Source: Microbacterium timonense
GTDB lineage: Bacteria; Actinomycetota; Actinomycetes; Actinomycetales; Microbacteriaceae
Reading direction: 5' to 3'
Assembly: GCF_900292075.1 (NCBI RefSeq)
Contig: NZ_OLMV01000002.1
Span: forward strand, 62,001-126,000
Length of the DNA: 64,000 bases
Shown here: piece after piece, positions 8,222 to 16,784 of the stretch
How the letters are laid out: every line of letters starts with the position of its first letter
Numbering within the stretch: position 1 is the stretch's first letter
Notes under the pieces: model-generated
What the model was told of the DNA's origin: nothing
Databases searched by the model: none
The model's input: the letters and a program-made list of their open reading frames with translations, nothing else
Position numbers and translations under genes: made by a program

Positions 8222-9561
8222 CGCACCTCCCTCTGCTTGCGCAGCTGCAACACGTTGTACACGATCAGCGGCGTCACGAACACGAAGATCAGCACGGCCA
8301 GCGCGGCGGAGTGACCGTAACTCTGGAAGCGCTGCTGCTGGTTCACCATCTCGAAGCCCAGCACCGTCGAGTTGGCTCGACCGCCCGTCATGACGGCGAC
8401 GATGTCGTACAGCTTCAGCGCGGCGATGGTGACGGTCGTCAGCACGACGATGATCGACGTGCGGATGCCCGGCACCGTGACATTGATGAACCGCTGCCAC
8501 GCCGAGGTGCCGTCCAGCTGGGCCGCTTCGAGCTGCTCGACCGGCACCGCTTTCATGGCGGCGGACAGCACGACCATCGCGAACCCGGTCTGCGCCCAGA
8601 CGAACGCGAACAGCAGGCAGAACGTGTTCACCAGCGGCCAGATGTCCAGCCACGGCACCGGCTGGCCGCCGAATGCCACGATGATCGCGTTCAGGGTGCC
8701 GATCTGGTCACCCTGCCGGTAGTCGTAGACGAACTTCCAGATGAGGCTGATGCTCACCGGTGCGATCGCGAACGGCATGAACACGAGCAGCTTCAGCAGC
8801 CGCTCGCCCCGCGCTCTCTCCATGAACGCCGCGTAGGCCAGACCGACGATGGTCGAGAAGATCGGGGCGAAGATCGCCCAGATCAGCGTGTTGATGATCG
8901 ACCAGAAGCCCTGCGGGTTGGTGAACGCCCAGACGTAGTTCTCGAGTCCGACGAAGTTCTCACCGGTCTTGTCGAAGAACGACTGGATGATCGTCGCGAT
9001 GCTCGGATAGATGAGCCCCACGAGGATCGCGATGGCGGCGGGCGCCATGAACAGGGTCAGCTGATACAGGTACCCCGCGCCCTGGCTCGCGCGGTAATCG
9101 GCCCAGAAGAGCAGGCCGCCCGCGACCAGTGCGATGGCGATCACGTACACCACAGCACCCTGATACGGCCGCAGCATCATGAACGCCAGGAACGGGATCG
9201 CGAAGCACGAGATCAGCCGCAGCCAGAAATACCCTCTGCCGGCACGCGGTGCGAACTCGATGAGCACCAGCAGGATTCCGACGACGACCGCGAAGACGAC
9301 CAGGATGATGGGGATCTGGACGATCGGCCCCATGTTGCCGAGCCACTGGAAGAACGAGTTGTACGAGAAGCCTAGCGACACCGGTCTCGCATCGGGGTTG
9401 GGAGGGCTGAGCAGCAGGAAGACGATGAGCGCGGCGATCAGGATGAACCCGATCGTGACCACCAGTCGCGTCGTCCGCTTCGACGGTGGCTTTCTTCCCC
9501 CTCTTTCGGCGGGCGGCGGCGTGGCCTGCGCCTGATCCGCCGAGGTCGCGGTCTGAGACAT
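8218..9561 (-). CDS. Carbohydrate ABC transporter permease, MalF/AglF type with extra N-terminal helices
   Basis: The 447-residue protein has the usual MalF-type permease core with the EAA loop (EQLEAAQLDGTSAWQRFINV) but also about four additional hydrophobic helices between residues 30 and 175 (for example LVVTIGFILIAALIVFLLL and IIVLVVFAVVVG-like segments). Long N-termini of this sort are known in MalF/AglF-like permeases. ATG 9561 is chosen because AAGGAA lies 7 bases upstream; the frame could extend to 9600. It follows the SBP gene after a hairpin-containing gap and overlaps the next permease by four bases. Confidence 0.88.
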   Translation of the reverse strand: MSQTATSADQAQATPPPAERGGRKPPSKRTTRLVVTIGFILIAALIVFLLLSPPNPDARPVSLGFSYNSFFQWLGNMGPIVQIPIILVVFAVVVGILLVLIEFAPRAGRGYFWLRLISCFAIPFLAFMMLRPYQGAVVYVIAIALVAGGLLFWADYRASQGAGYLYQLTLFMAPAAIAILVGLIYPSIATIIQSFFDKTGENFVGLENYVWAFTNPQGFWSIINTLIWAIFAPIFSTIVGLAYAAFMERARGERLLKLLVFMPFAIAPVSISLIWKFVYDYRQGDQIGTLNAIIVAFGGQPVPWLDIWPLVNTFCLLFAFVWAQTGFAMVVLSAAMKAVPVEQLEAAQLDGTSAWQRFINVTVPGIRTSIIVVLTTVTIAALKLYDIVAVMTGGRANSTVLGFEMVNQQQRFQSYGHSAALAVLIFVFVTPLIVYNVLQLRKQREVR

Positions 9562-9602
9562 GTTGTTCCTTCCCCCGTCGACGCCGACGGCTGAGGTCAC
9601 CC

Positions 9603-9639
9603 CGGTGCCGAGCCGCTCACACGTGCCGGCTCGGCACCG
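9603..9639 (-). promoter_or_regulatory. Intercistronic hairpin between binding protein and permease genes
   Basis: A perfect 12-bp stem (CGGTGCCGAGCC / GGCTCGGCACCG) lies just after the SBP stop. There is no T-run, so it is more likely an RNA-stabilising or attenuating structure that gives binding-protein excess over permeases than a full terminator. Confidence 0.55.
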
Positions 9640-9651
9640 AGGCGTGGTGCA

Positions 9652-10995
9652 TCAGTTCTCGTAACCTGCCTGGATGTCTTCCAGGACCTGGGGCGTCGGC
9701 TTGCCGTCGATCCAGTCGACCATGCCGCGCCAGAACGAACCCGAACCGACGGTCGCCGGCATCAGGTCAGAGGCGTCGAAGCGGAACACCGTCTCCGGGT
9801 CCTGCACGATCTTCATCGCCTCCGTCAGGAACTCGCTCGACGCCAGCGACGGGTCGGCGCCCGTGTTGGCCGAGATGGCGCCGCCGAGCTTGACGCGGGC
9901 GTCAGCGAACTCGGGCGTCGACATGTACTCGAGCACGGCCTGAGTGGCCGCGTCGTCCGAGAACGGGGTGACGAACTCGCCACCGCCCTCGACCGAGAGC
10001 TCGCCCTCCTCCACGCCGGGCAGGATGAACGCGTAGATGTCGCCGTCCGGCGCGATCGTCGGGGTCTGACCGTCCGCGGTCTGCGTGGTGAGGAAGTTCG
10101 CCGTGAGGAACGAGCCCTGGTGGGTGAGCGCGCAGGTGCCGTTGGCCACCGCAGCGGCGATCGGGTCACCGAACGCCGTCGGGTTGATGCTCTTGACGTC
10201 ACCGAATCCCGCGTTGACGTAGTCGGGGTTCAGCAGGATCTCGCCGACCGAGTCGAACGCCGCCTCGATGTCGGGGTCGGTGAACGGGGTGTCGCCGTTC
10301 GCCCAGCTGTCGTAGACCTCGGGGCCGGACTGGCGCAGCACGAGGTCCTCGACCCAGTCAGTGCCCGGCCAGCCCGATGCCGCCTCGGAGAAGAACCCGG
10401 CGCACCACGGCGGCTGGCCGGTCTTCTCCTGGATGGTCTTGGTCAGCTCGAGGAGCTCGTCCCACGTCGTGGGAATTTCGACGCCCCACTCCTTGAAGCT
10501 GGCGGGCGAGTAGTACACGTAGCCCTTCAGGTTCGCCAGCATGGGCGCCGCATAGAACGTGCCGTCGAGCGAGCCGTACTCCTTCCAGGCGGGCGCCCAG
10601 TACTTGTCGACGTTGGCCTCCACCTCAGGCGTCCCCTCCTTCACCTCACCCGTCTCGATGAGCGAGCGGAGAAGACCCGGCTGGGGCACGATCGCGATGT
10701 CCGGCGCCGATCCACCCGCGACCTTGGTGACGATGTTGCCCTCGAAGCCCTTGTCGCCGGTGTACTTCACGATGATGCCGGTGTCTTCGGTGAACTGGTC
10801 GAAGGACTTCTGCAGGTTGTCCGCCTCCGAGCCGGTGATGCCACCGGCGATCTCCACGGTCTCGCCCTCGAGCGAGCCGTCGTCGGCGTTCCCTTCATCC
10901 CCGCCCTCGGCGCAGCCGGCGAGAGTCAGGGCCGCGACGGCGGTGAGCCCCAGCGCGATGTAGCCGTGTCGACGACGTGATCGCAGTGCAGTCAT
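9652..10995 (-). CDS. Carbohydrate ABC transporter substrate-binding lipoprotein, AglE type
   Basis: The 447-residue protein begins with a basic signal peptide ending in the lipobox LTLAGC, so it should be lipid-anchored outside the membrane. The mature part is a CUT1 solute-binding protein; the phrases GEKTGQ-like 'TIQEKTGQPPWCAGF' and 'ALTHQGSFLTANF' resemble alpha-glucoside-binding AglE proteins. ATG 10995 is chosen because AGGAGG lies 10 bases upstream; the frame extends 33 residues further without a ribosome site. It is the first gene of the operon, under a palindrome at 11050-11061 that probably binds the divergent LacI protein. Confidence 0.9.
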   Translation of the reverse strand: MTALRSRRRHGYIALGLTAVAALTLAGCAEGGDEGNADDGSLEGETVEIAGGITGSEADNLQKSFDQFTEDTGIIVKYTGDKGFEGNIVTKVAGGSAPDIAIVPQPGLLRSLIETGEVKEGTPEVEANVDKYWAPAWKEYGSLDGTFYAAPMLANLKGYVYYSPASFKEWGVEIPTTWDELLELTKTIQEKTGQPPWCAGFFSEAASGWPGTDWVEDLVLRQSGPEVYDSWANGDTPFTDPDIEAAFDSVGEILLNPDYVNAGFGDVKSINPTAFGDPIAAAVANGTCALTHQGSFLTANFLTTQTADGQTPTIAPDGDIYAFILPGVEEGELSVEGGGEFVTPFSDDAATQAVLEYMSTPEFADARVKLGGAISANTGADPSLASSEFLTEAMKIVQDPETVFRFDASDLMPATVGSGSFWRGMVDWIDGKPTPQVLEDIQAGYEN

Positions 10996-11049
10996 GTTCG
11001 TCTGCCTCCTCTTCGAGTTCGCGGAGCCGCGTCCGCAGCCCCGGGATCG

Positions 11050-11061
11050 GGAACCGATTCC
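11050..11061. promoter_or_regulatory. LacI-type operator upstream of the sugar ABC operon
   Basis: GGAACCGATTCC, a near-perfect palindrome, lies 55 bases before the SBP start. The same element occurs as GGAACCGGTTCC at 11173-11184. The central CG is typical of LacI-family operators. Binding by the adjacent regulator is inferred. Confidence 0.65.
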
Positions 11062-11172
11062 ATGTTCACGGTAGGGGATGCCGCAGGACGGCACAATGAC
11101 TCCGCATCACAACTCGGTAAACCTCGACGATCGGGGTGGCGCGTTCGAGCCAGGCACGGCACAATGAGGCCC

Positions 11173-11184
11173 GGAACCGGTTCC
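11173..11184. promoter_or_regulatory. LacI-type operator upstream of the lacI-like gene
   Basis: The perfect palindrome GGAACCGGTTCC lies 46 bases before the regulator start and 123 bases (centre to centre) from its sister site. It suggests autoregulation and coordinate control of both divergent transcripts. Confidence 0.65.
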
Positions 11185-11230
11185 AGAATCCGGGTGGCGG
11201 TGTCGTCCCCGGGGACGCGAGGAGGACCCG

Positions 11231-12280
11231 ATGGCGGGCATCGCCGACGTGGCTCGCGCGGCGGGGGTTTCGAAGTCCACGGCCTCCCGAGCGCTCACCG
11301 GGGCCGGGTATGTCTCGGCGGCCACACGTGCGCGAGTGCGGGATGCCGCGGCCGCCTTGGGCTACGTCCCCACCACCAGTGCGGTGAGCCTGGTGACCGG
11401 CCGCACCCAGACGGTGGGCGTGGTGATGCCCTCGCTGGACCGGTGGTTCTTCACGCAGGTGCTGGAAGGCATCCAGGACGCCCTGCTCGAGCGCAAGTAC
11501 GACCTGGCCCTGTACGGCGCCGCGCCGGAGTCGGCAGCCCGTCGCGAGATGTTCGAGCACTTCCTCGGTCGCAAGCGGTTCGACGGCCTCATCGCGGTGG
11601 GCATCGAGCCCAGCGCGCACGAGCTGGAACGACTCGTCGCCTTCGGAAAACCGGTCGTCACTGTGGGCGGCTACAGCGTCGACACCAACGCGGTCTCGAT
11701 CGACGACGAGGCTGCCGCCCGTATCGCCACGGACCACCTCATCGGTCTGGGGCATCGTCAGATCGTGTTCCTCGGGGGCGATCCCGACGGGCACCGCACG
11801 AGCTTCGGCGACGGTCGCCGACTCGATGGGTACCGCGGAGCCATGCGCGACGCGGGCCTTGCCGCATCCACTCGCCATGTGCAGTCCGAGGTGACGATGC
11901 CGGGTGGCTACAGCTCTGCGGTGGAGCTTCTGGGTGACCGTCGCACGCGGCCGACCGCGATCGTCGGCGTCTGCGACGAGGTCGCGGTCGGAGCGATCAT
12001 CGCGGCCCGCCGGCTCGGCATCCGCGTTCCCGAGCGGCTGAGTGTCGTCGGCATCGACGATCACGCGTACGCCGACATGTTCTCGCTGACCACGCTGCAG
12101 CAGCGGCCGCACCAGCAGGGACGCGCGGCCGTGCAGCTGCTGATGTGGCAGCTGGACGATCCGGATGCCCCGACCCACCGCCTGTACGAATCGTCGCCGC
12201 TCGTCGTGCGCAACTCGACTGCGCCCGTCGACGACGCGGCTTCGGCGGTCATCGGCGTCGGGCCGCTCGGCACCGGCTGA
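11231..12280 (+). CDS. LacI-family transcriptional regulator of the adjacent sugar operon
   Basis: The 349-residue protein has the LacI helix-turn-helix at residues 3-25 (IADVARAAGVSKSTASRALT), a hinge helix ending near 55, and a periplasmic-binding-protein-like effector domain (VGVVMPSLDRWFF...). ATG 11231 has GGAGG at 11221-11225. Being divergent from an alpha-glucoside-type ABC operon with matching palindromes on both sides, it is most likely the local sugar-responsive repressor. It converges on the surface-protein gene with a hairpin between. Confidence 0.9.
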   Translation: MAGIADVARAAGVSKSTASRALTGAGYVSAATRARVRDAAAALGYVPTTSAVSLVTGRTQTVGVVMPSLDRWFFTQVLEGIQDALLERKYDLALYGAAPESAARREMFEHFLGRKRFDGLIAVGIEPSAHELERLVAFGKPVVTVGGYSVDTNAVSIDDEAAARIATDHLIGLGHRQIVFLGGDPDGHRTSFGDGRRLDGYRGAMRDAGLAASTRHVQSEVTMPGGYSSAVELLGDRRTRPTAIVGVCDEVAVGAIIAARRLGIRVPERLSVVGIDDHAYADMFSLTTLQQRPHQQGRAAVQLLMWQLDDPDAPTHRLYESSPLVVRNSTAPVDDAASAVIGVGPLGTG

Positions 12281-12318
12281 GCACGTTCGGGCGCTCACGC
12301 GGGAACCGGGCATGACGA

Positions 12319-12347
12319 AGGCCCCGGATGCGCGGCATCCGGGGCCT
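12319..12347. terminator. Terminator hairpin between lacI-like and surface-protein genes
   Basis: A 13-bp perfect stem (AGGCCCCGGATGC) with GCG loop serves both convergent genes. It is almost identical to the rplL terminator at 14314-14350, including flanking bases up to each gene's stop codon. Confidence 0.8.
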
Positions 12348-12362
12348 CCCGCGGAAGCGGGA

Positions 12363-14150
12363 CTACCTGCCGGTGGTGCGGGCGCGGCGTCGGGCCACCA
12401 GCAGCGCGGCGCCGAAGCCGAGCAGCAGGACCGCGAAGGCCGCGGCCGGAACCATGGTCGGCGCACCGGTGGACGCGAGGTCCGACGGTGTCTGACCGGT
12501 CCCGCCCGCCGCAGCCGGGATCGTCGGCGTCGGTGTGGGTGCCGGCCCCGGCGCCGCGAGGACACTGACCAGGACGGTCGCGCTGGCGCAGTTGTCGGGG
12601 TCGGCCTGCTCGCAGAGCTCATAGGCCAGCGTGTGGGTGCCGGCGGCCACCCCGGCCGGGAGCGTCAGTACGCCACTCTCATCCAGGGTCGCGCCCTGGA
12701 TCCCGGCGGTGTCGGTGAGGGTGAGAGTGACCGCCGCAGGATCCACCGCGGCGCCGTCGATCGTGTCGTTAGCCAGCACGTTCCCCGCCACCCCACCGGC
12801 GGCGGGAACAGGCGTACCGGTGAAGTCGTCGTCCCCCGCCACCAGAACGGCTGGAGGTGCCGGGGCCACGGTGATCGCGAGATCGCGCGTGGCGGTCGAG
12901 GGGATGCCGCTGACGCTGCTGCTCGCCGCGACCGTGAACGCGTACGTGCCGGGCGTCGTGGGGATTCCACTGATCGTCCCGTTGGCATCGAGCGTCAGCC
13001 CGGGCGGCAAGGCGCCGTTCGTGACGCTGAGCGCCGGGATGGGGCGCCCGGTGGTGGCGACGCTCGTCGAGTACGCCGCGCCCTCGACGCCGTCGGGGAT
13101 CGCGGTCGTCGTGATTCCGGGGAACGTGTCGAGCTCGATCTCCCAGACCGTGCCCGCGGACTGGATCCCGACGTACGCGGTGAGACCGTCCGGGGTGATC
13201 GCGATTCCGCCTGGCTCACTCCCCACGGCGATCGTCGAGACGACGGCCTCGGTGGCGGTGCTGATCACCGAGATGGTGTCGTTGGCAGGGTCCGATGTAA
13301 CGCCGCGGTCGAGGACGTATGCGCGGGTGCCGTCAGGGGTGAAGGCGATCTGGTAGGGCGCTATGCCGACGGGCACCGTCGCCGTGACCGTGTTCGTGGA
13401 CACGTCGATCACCGAGACCGTGTTCGACCCTGAGTTGCTCGCGTAGAGGCGGCTGCCGTCTGGGCTGAGCGCCACCGCCCACGTACCGAGGCCAGTTGTG
13501 ATCGTCGAGATCACCGTGTTTGTGGCGAGGTCGATGACCGACACGCTGCCCTGCCCGGTCGACGCCCCGACGCCCGCGTTCGCGACGTATGCCCTGCTCC
13601 CGTCGGTCGTGATCGTCATCAACCGTGGGTGCACGCCCACCGCGATCGTGCCGAGGCTCGCGAGCGTCGACGCGTCGTACACGCGGACCAAGCCGGCATT
13701 ATGGTCCGAGGTGTAGAGGCGCGAGCCGTCCGGCGTGACGCCGATGCCATAAACGGAGCTGCCCGCGGTGATCTGCTGCGGCGTCACGGTGTTCGTCTGA
13801 GTGTCGATGACCTTCAGCTGACCGGCGAGGTGTCCTGTGTACAGACGCGACTCGTCCGGGCTCAGCTGGAGGTCAATCAACCGGTTGCTTCCGGTGTCGA
13901 TCGTCACCGTCTTCTGCTTGGAGGCGACATCGAAGACGGTGACATCTCCGCTGTCCAGGCCGGTCTGGCTGCCGAAGTAGATCTTCGAGCCGTCGGCCGT
14001 CATCGCCGCCGAGAACGGCCCTGTTCCGCCTGGGAAGGAGCCCGACACCGTGTCGGCGAGCGCCGTCCCGGGCGCGATCAACAAGGCCCCGGTCACCAGA
14101 CTCGCTGTTATGACGCCGGCCATCGACCGACGTGTCTTCGTCCCCCGCAT
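12363..14150 (-). CDS. Secreted wall-anchored YVTN beta-propeller protein
   Basis: The 595-residue protein has a signal peptide ending ...APGTALA, then about seven repeats of roughly 42 residues with the core TPDGSRLY...VSVIDxxTNTV (YVTN/NHL-like blades, about residues 35-330), a putative Ig-like segment (ALPPGLTLDANGTISGIP, about 350-410), a tandem-fold 'VLANDTIDG' domain, and a C-terminal LASTG motif, hydrophobic helix and RRRAR tail. LASTG fits a sortase E-like sorting signal. ATG 14150 has AAGGG 7 bases upstream; the frame could start at 14186. Such proteins are adhesins or surface scaffolds; no enzyme motif is visible. It sits alone between lacI-like and rplL genes. Confidence 0.85.
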   Translation of the reverse strand: MRGTKTRRSMAGVITASLVTGALLIAPGTALADTVSGSFPGGTGPFSAAMTADGSKIYFGSQTGLDSGDVTVFDVASKQKTVTIDTGSNRLIDLQLSPDESRLYTGHLAGQLKVIDTQTNTVTPQQITAGSSVYGIGVTPDGSRLYTSDHNAGLVRVYDASTLASLGTIAVGVHPRLMTITTDGSRAYVANAGVGASTGQGSVSVIDLATNTVISTITTGLGTWAVALSPDGSRLYASNSGSNTVSVIDVSTNTVTATVPVGIAPYQIAFTPDGTRAYVLDRGVTSDPANDTISVISTATEAVVSTIAVGSEPGGIAITPDGLTAYVGIQSAGTVWEIELDTFPGITTTAIPDGVEGAAYSTSVATTGRPIPALSVTNGALPPGLTLDANGTISGIPTTPGTYAFTVAASSSVSGIPSTATRDLAITVAPAPPAVLVAGDDDFTGTPVPAAGGVAGNVLANDTIDGAAVDPAAVTLTLTDTAGIQGATLDESGVLTLPAGVAAGTHTLAYELCEQADPDNCASATVLVSVLAAPGPAPTPTPTIPAAAGGTGQTPSDLASTGAPTMVPAAAFAVLLLGFGAALLVARRRARTTGR

Positions 14151-14313
14151 GCTCACCCTTCGCCGTGGCGATCCACTTCGCCCCACCGCGATTCGAGAGG
14201 GCGTCGATCACTTGTATCAGTCGGCCGGCGACGATCCCACTCGCATCACCCGCACCATCACCCGGTGACAGTGGGCGACGACCGCAGCGCATCGACAAGG
14301 TCGCCCGGGCATG

Positions 14314-14350
14314 ACGAAGGCCCCGGATGCGGGGCATCCGGGGCCTTCGT
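14314..14350 (-). terminator. rplL terminator
   Basis: A perfect 17-bp stem (ACGAAGGCCCCGGATGC) with a GGG loop begins 13 bases after the rplL stop. See the near-copy at 12319-12347. Confidence 0.85.
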
Positions 14351-14362
14351 GCGAAAGCGAGA

Positions 14363-14755
14363 TTACTTGAGGGTAACCGTCGCGCCGGCCTCCTGAAGGG
14401 CGGCCTGAGCCTTCTCGGCGGTCTCCTTGTTGGCGCCCTCGAGGACGGCCTTGGGAGCACCGTCGACGACGGCCTTCGCCTCACCGAGGCCGAGCGAGGT
14501 GAGCTCGCGGACGACCTTGATGACCTGGATCTTCTTGTCGCCGGCGGCCTCGAGGATGACGTCGAACGAGTCCTTCTCCTCCTCGGCGGCGGCCTCGCCG
14601 GCACCACCGGCGGGGGCACCCGCAGCGGCGACCGCGACGGGGGCCGCAGCGGTGACGTCGAAGGTCTCCTCGAACGCCTTGACGAACTCGCTGAGCTCGA
14701 TGAGCGTGAGCTCCTTGAACGCGTCGAGCAGCTCCTCAGTGCTGAGCTTTGCCAT
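14363..14755 (-). CDS. rplL: 50S ribosomal protein L7/L12
   Basis: The 130-residue protein has the L12 dimerisation N-terminus ([21 protein letters not shown]), an Ala/Gly-rich hinge (about 35-60) and the C-terminal factor-binding domain ([20 protein letters not shown]). It forms the ribosomal stalk that recruits translational GTPases. AAGGAG precedes ATG 14755 at the right distance. It follows rplJ by 42 bases and ends at a strong hairpin, so rplJ-rplL is a two-gene operon here; rpoBC is not downstream. Confidence 0.98.
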   Translation of the reverse strand: MAKLSTEELLDAFKELTLIELSEFVKAFEETFDVTAAAPVAVAAAGAPAGGAGEAAAEEEKDSFDVILEAAGDKKIQVIKVVRELTSLGLGEAKAVVDGAPKAVLEGANKETAEKAQAALQEAGATVTLK

Positions 14756-14797
14756 GATGATTCTCCTTGATTGGGGTTTTGCTTTGCCGGGCCGTTA

Positions 14798-15313
14798 TCA
14801 GGCCGCGGACTCCTGCTTCTCGCGCAGTGCGTCGACCGTGCGAACGGCCTTCGACGGCAGTGCGTTGAAGACGTAGGCCGCCTTGGTCATCGAGGCCTTC
14901 ATCGCGCCGGCGAGCTTCGCCAGCAGGACTTCACGGCTCTCGAGGTCGGCGAGCTTGTTGACCTCGTCCGCGCTCAGGGGGTTTCCGTCGAAGAAGCCGC
15001 CCTTGATCACGAGAAGAGGGTGTGCCTTGGCGAAGGCGCGCAGACCCTTCGCGACGGAGACCGGGTCACCGTGCACGAACGCGATGGCCGACGGACCCTT
15101 GAGGTCGTCGTCCAGCGACGTGATCCCCGCGTTGTTCGCGGCGATCTTGGTCAGCGTGTTCTTCACCACGGCGTACTCCGCGTCCTGACGGATGCTGTTG
15201 CGGAGCTCCTTGAGCTCGGCAACCGTCAGACCGCGGTACTCGGTCAGCAGAACGGCGGTCGAGTCCTCGAAATTCTTCGTGAGCTCGGCGACCGATGCTT
15301 CCTTCTGCGCCAT
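14798..15313 (-). CDS. rplJ: 50S ribosomal protein L10
   Basis: The 171-residue protein begins [15 protein letters not shown] and contains the L10 rRNA-binding domain ([26 protein letters not shown]) and the C-terminal helix that binds L12 dimers. It anchors the L7/L12 stalk to 23S rRNA and, as the L10-L12 complex, usually represses its own leader. ATG 15313 has AAGGAG 9 bases upstream; the longer open frame upstream is the untranslated leader. It is the first gene of the rplJL operon. Confidence 0.98.
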   Translation of the reverse strand: MAQKEASVAELTKNFEDSTAVLLTEYRGLTVAELKELRNSIRQDAEYAVVKNTLTKIAANNAGITSLDDDLKGPSAIAFVHGDPVSVAKGLRAFAKAHPLLVIKGGFFDGNPLSADEVNKLADLESREVLLAKLAGAMKASMTKAAYVFNALPSKAVRTVDALREKQESAA

Positions 15314-15523
15314 GGCCACTCCTTGTGTGTACGAGACGCTCCGCGATGGCGGGGCGCCGGTCGAAGGCATCCGGTCATCCGATCTGTCACGGCAACAGAA
15401 AAGCTCCGGCGCAAGCGCACGGAGCTCTGGAGAGAAGTTCGTGACACCTGCGCGGGCCCCTGCGATGCAGTGCTTCGATCTCGATGCGCTTGCGCGCACG
15501 TCGATGACCGGCGGTCTTCGGCT
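15314..15523 (-). ncRNA. rplJ leader with attenuator-like hairpin (L10 leader candidate)
   Basis: The roughly 210-base untranslated leader of rplJL contains the hairpin AGCTCCG-N11-CGGAGCT at 15426-15402 (minus strand) followed by TTTC, which looks like an intrinsic attenuator. L10 leaders of other bacteria bind the L10-L12 complex; I did not fold the whole leader, so assignment to that RNA family rests on position. Confidence 0.5.
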
Positions 15524-15529
15524 TCCACC

Positions 15530-15558
15530 AGGGTACGCGATCTCCCCTGCCCGGCCAA
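15530..15558 (-). promoter_or_regulatory. rplJL promoter
   Basis: On the minus strand TTGGCC (15558-15553), a 17-bp spacer and TACCCT (15535-15530) form a good housekeeping promoter. Transcription would start near 15523. The -35 lies 19 bases from the edge of the repeat array that ends the neighbouring AbiEi-like gene. Confidence 0.6.
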
Positions 15559-15577
15559 ATCGGCGCCGCCGCGGGAC

Positions 15578-15674
15578 CCAGTGCACGCCTTGTTGCCGAA
15601 CGCACGCCTTGCCCACGACGATCGGCCGTGCGCTCGGCGCGACGTCGTGCGTTCGAGGCGACGTCGTGCACTCG
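15578..15674. repeat. Symmetric four-unit dyad array plus one extra unit (array 1)
   Basis: Units of 12 bp (consensus CGARYGCACGMC) lie on the plus strand at 15578-15589 and 15597-15608 and inverted at 15625-15636, 15644-15655 and 15663-15674. All same-strand neighbours are exactly 19 bp apart and the inner inverted pair is separated by 16 bp, so the first four units are symmetric about 15616.5. The array lies between the stop of the AbiEi-like gene (15684) and the rplJ promoter. The same geometry recurs at 16785-16862. Confidence 0.75.
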
Positions 15675-15683
15675 CGCGGCCCG

Positions 15684-16676
15684 TCACGTCGGGGGCCGGA
15701 TGCCGAACGCCTCCAGCCGCGCCCCGAGCATGCGTGCGGTGTCGATGTGCTCGTCTGCCCATCTCGCGAATCCGCTCTGCGTCGTGCCGCGAACCCAGTC
15801 CTCCCGCATCTTCTCCTGCAGCAGCACCTCTTCCAGGCTGAGCCCTCGCCGCATCGCCTCGTCGACGTACTTGCCCTTCCCGTCGAACTCGCCGAACGTC
15901 CCGCACTCCCGAAACCGGAAGTCGAGGAAGTAGTCCCTGCCGTTCGGGCCGGCCACCGCCACCTGCAGCGCCGGGCGCTGGAACCCGAGTCGTGCGATCT
16001 GCAGCCTGCTCACGCTCTCGCCCGGCGACTCCGCACGACCGTCGGCGAACTCCCCGATCCGACGGGCGCGCTGGATGCCGCGGGCGCCGGCTGCGGCATC
16101 CGTTCGCGTCTGCCATGCTCGCCGCCACGACTCGAGCGCATCGAGATCCCACTCCCGCCCTCGAGCCGCCATGGCACGTTCGGCGGCGTCGAGGATGACG
16201 AGCGCCTGTTCGACCGGCAACGTCCGTGCGACGTCGAACGCGGTGCGTGACAGCGACGTGACCCGGATGCCGTCGCGGACGACCACGTCCTGCGCGGGAA
16301 GCGGAGCGATGTGGCGGAAGACATCGGGGCCGCTCGAGATGCGCCCGCCGGGCGTCGTGGTCATGTGCACCCGAGCCGGATGGAACCGGTACAGCGGAAG
16401 CCCCCAGAGCACCGCCGCGGACTCGTGCGAGATGATTCCCGACCCCGTGCTGTCGCGCGCGACAGCCAGAACGTGCGCGAGGTGCCGGGCCTCGGCCCAG
16501 AGCATGTCGTACTCCGGCCCCTCGATGAACCAGCCCCGGCGGACGGACCGGAGTCGGCCGCCGCGTATCGCGTCCCGGATGCCGCGGTCGGTCCACCCGT
16601 CGCGCAGCAGAGCGCGACGCGACCGCACGGCCATGCTCAACTCGGCGACGGACGCCAGGCGACGAGGCATGCGCAA
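15684..16676 (-). CDS. AbiEi-type winged-helix protein with PD-(D/E)XK nuclease-like C-terminus
   Basis: The 330-residue protein starts with a winged-helix region ([29 protein letters not shown], about 22-52) like the DNA-binding domain of AbiEi antitoxins (type IV toxin-antitoxin). A middle segment ([15 protein letters not shown]) is shared by many actinobacterial proteins of this group. The C-terminus has [10 protein letters not shown]...[12 protein letters not shown], resembling the D...ExDGK core of PD-(D/E)XK (DUF559/Vsr-like) nucleases. No AbiEii nucleotidyltransferase toxin gene is next to it, so it is an orphan. It is bracketed by two matching dyad arrays, which are plausible binding sites. 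The start could be ATG 16676 or 16670. Function is unknown. Confidence 0.75.
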   Translation of the reverse strand: MRMPRRLASVAELSMAVRSRRALLRDGWTDRGIRDAIRGGRLRSVRRGWFIEGPEYDMLWAEARHLAHVLAVARDSTGSGIISHESAAVLWGLPLYRFHPARVHMTTTPGGRISSGPDVFRHIAPLPAQDVVVRDGIRVTSLSRTAFDVARTLPVEQALVILDAAERAMAARGREWDLDALESWRRAWQTRTDAAAGARGIQRARRIGEFADGRAESPGESVSRLQIARLGFQRPALQVAVAGPNGRDYFLDFRFRECGTFGEFDGKGKYVDEAMRRGLSLEEVLLQEKMREDWVRGTTQSGFARWADEHIDTARMLGARLEAFGIRPPT

Positions 16677-16784
16677 TTGTGCGATCCGCCACCACGCGCG
16701 GGGCGCCCCCTACCGCGCAGTTGTGGACCGCCGCGCGACACCCTCGCCTGTGGAGGAACCCCTGCGAGCGCCGGCGGAGGAGCT

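Noticed and set aside
15314..15523. Coding extension of rplJ upstream
   Set aside because: The frame is open by chance; L10 starts at [11 protein letters not shown] with a good ribosome site, and the upstream part contains a hairpin with T-run and a promoter.
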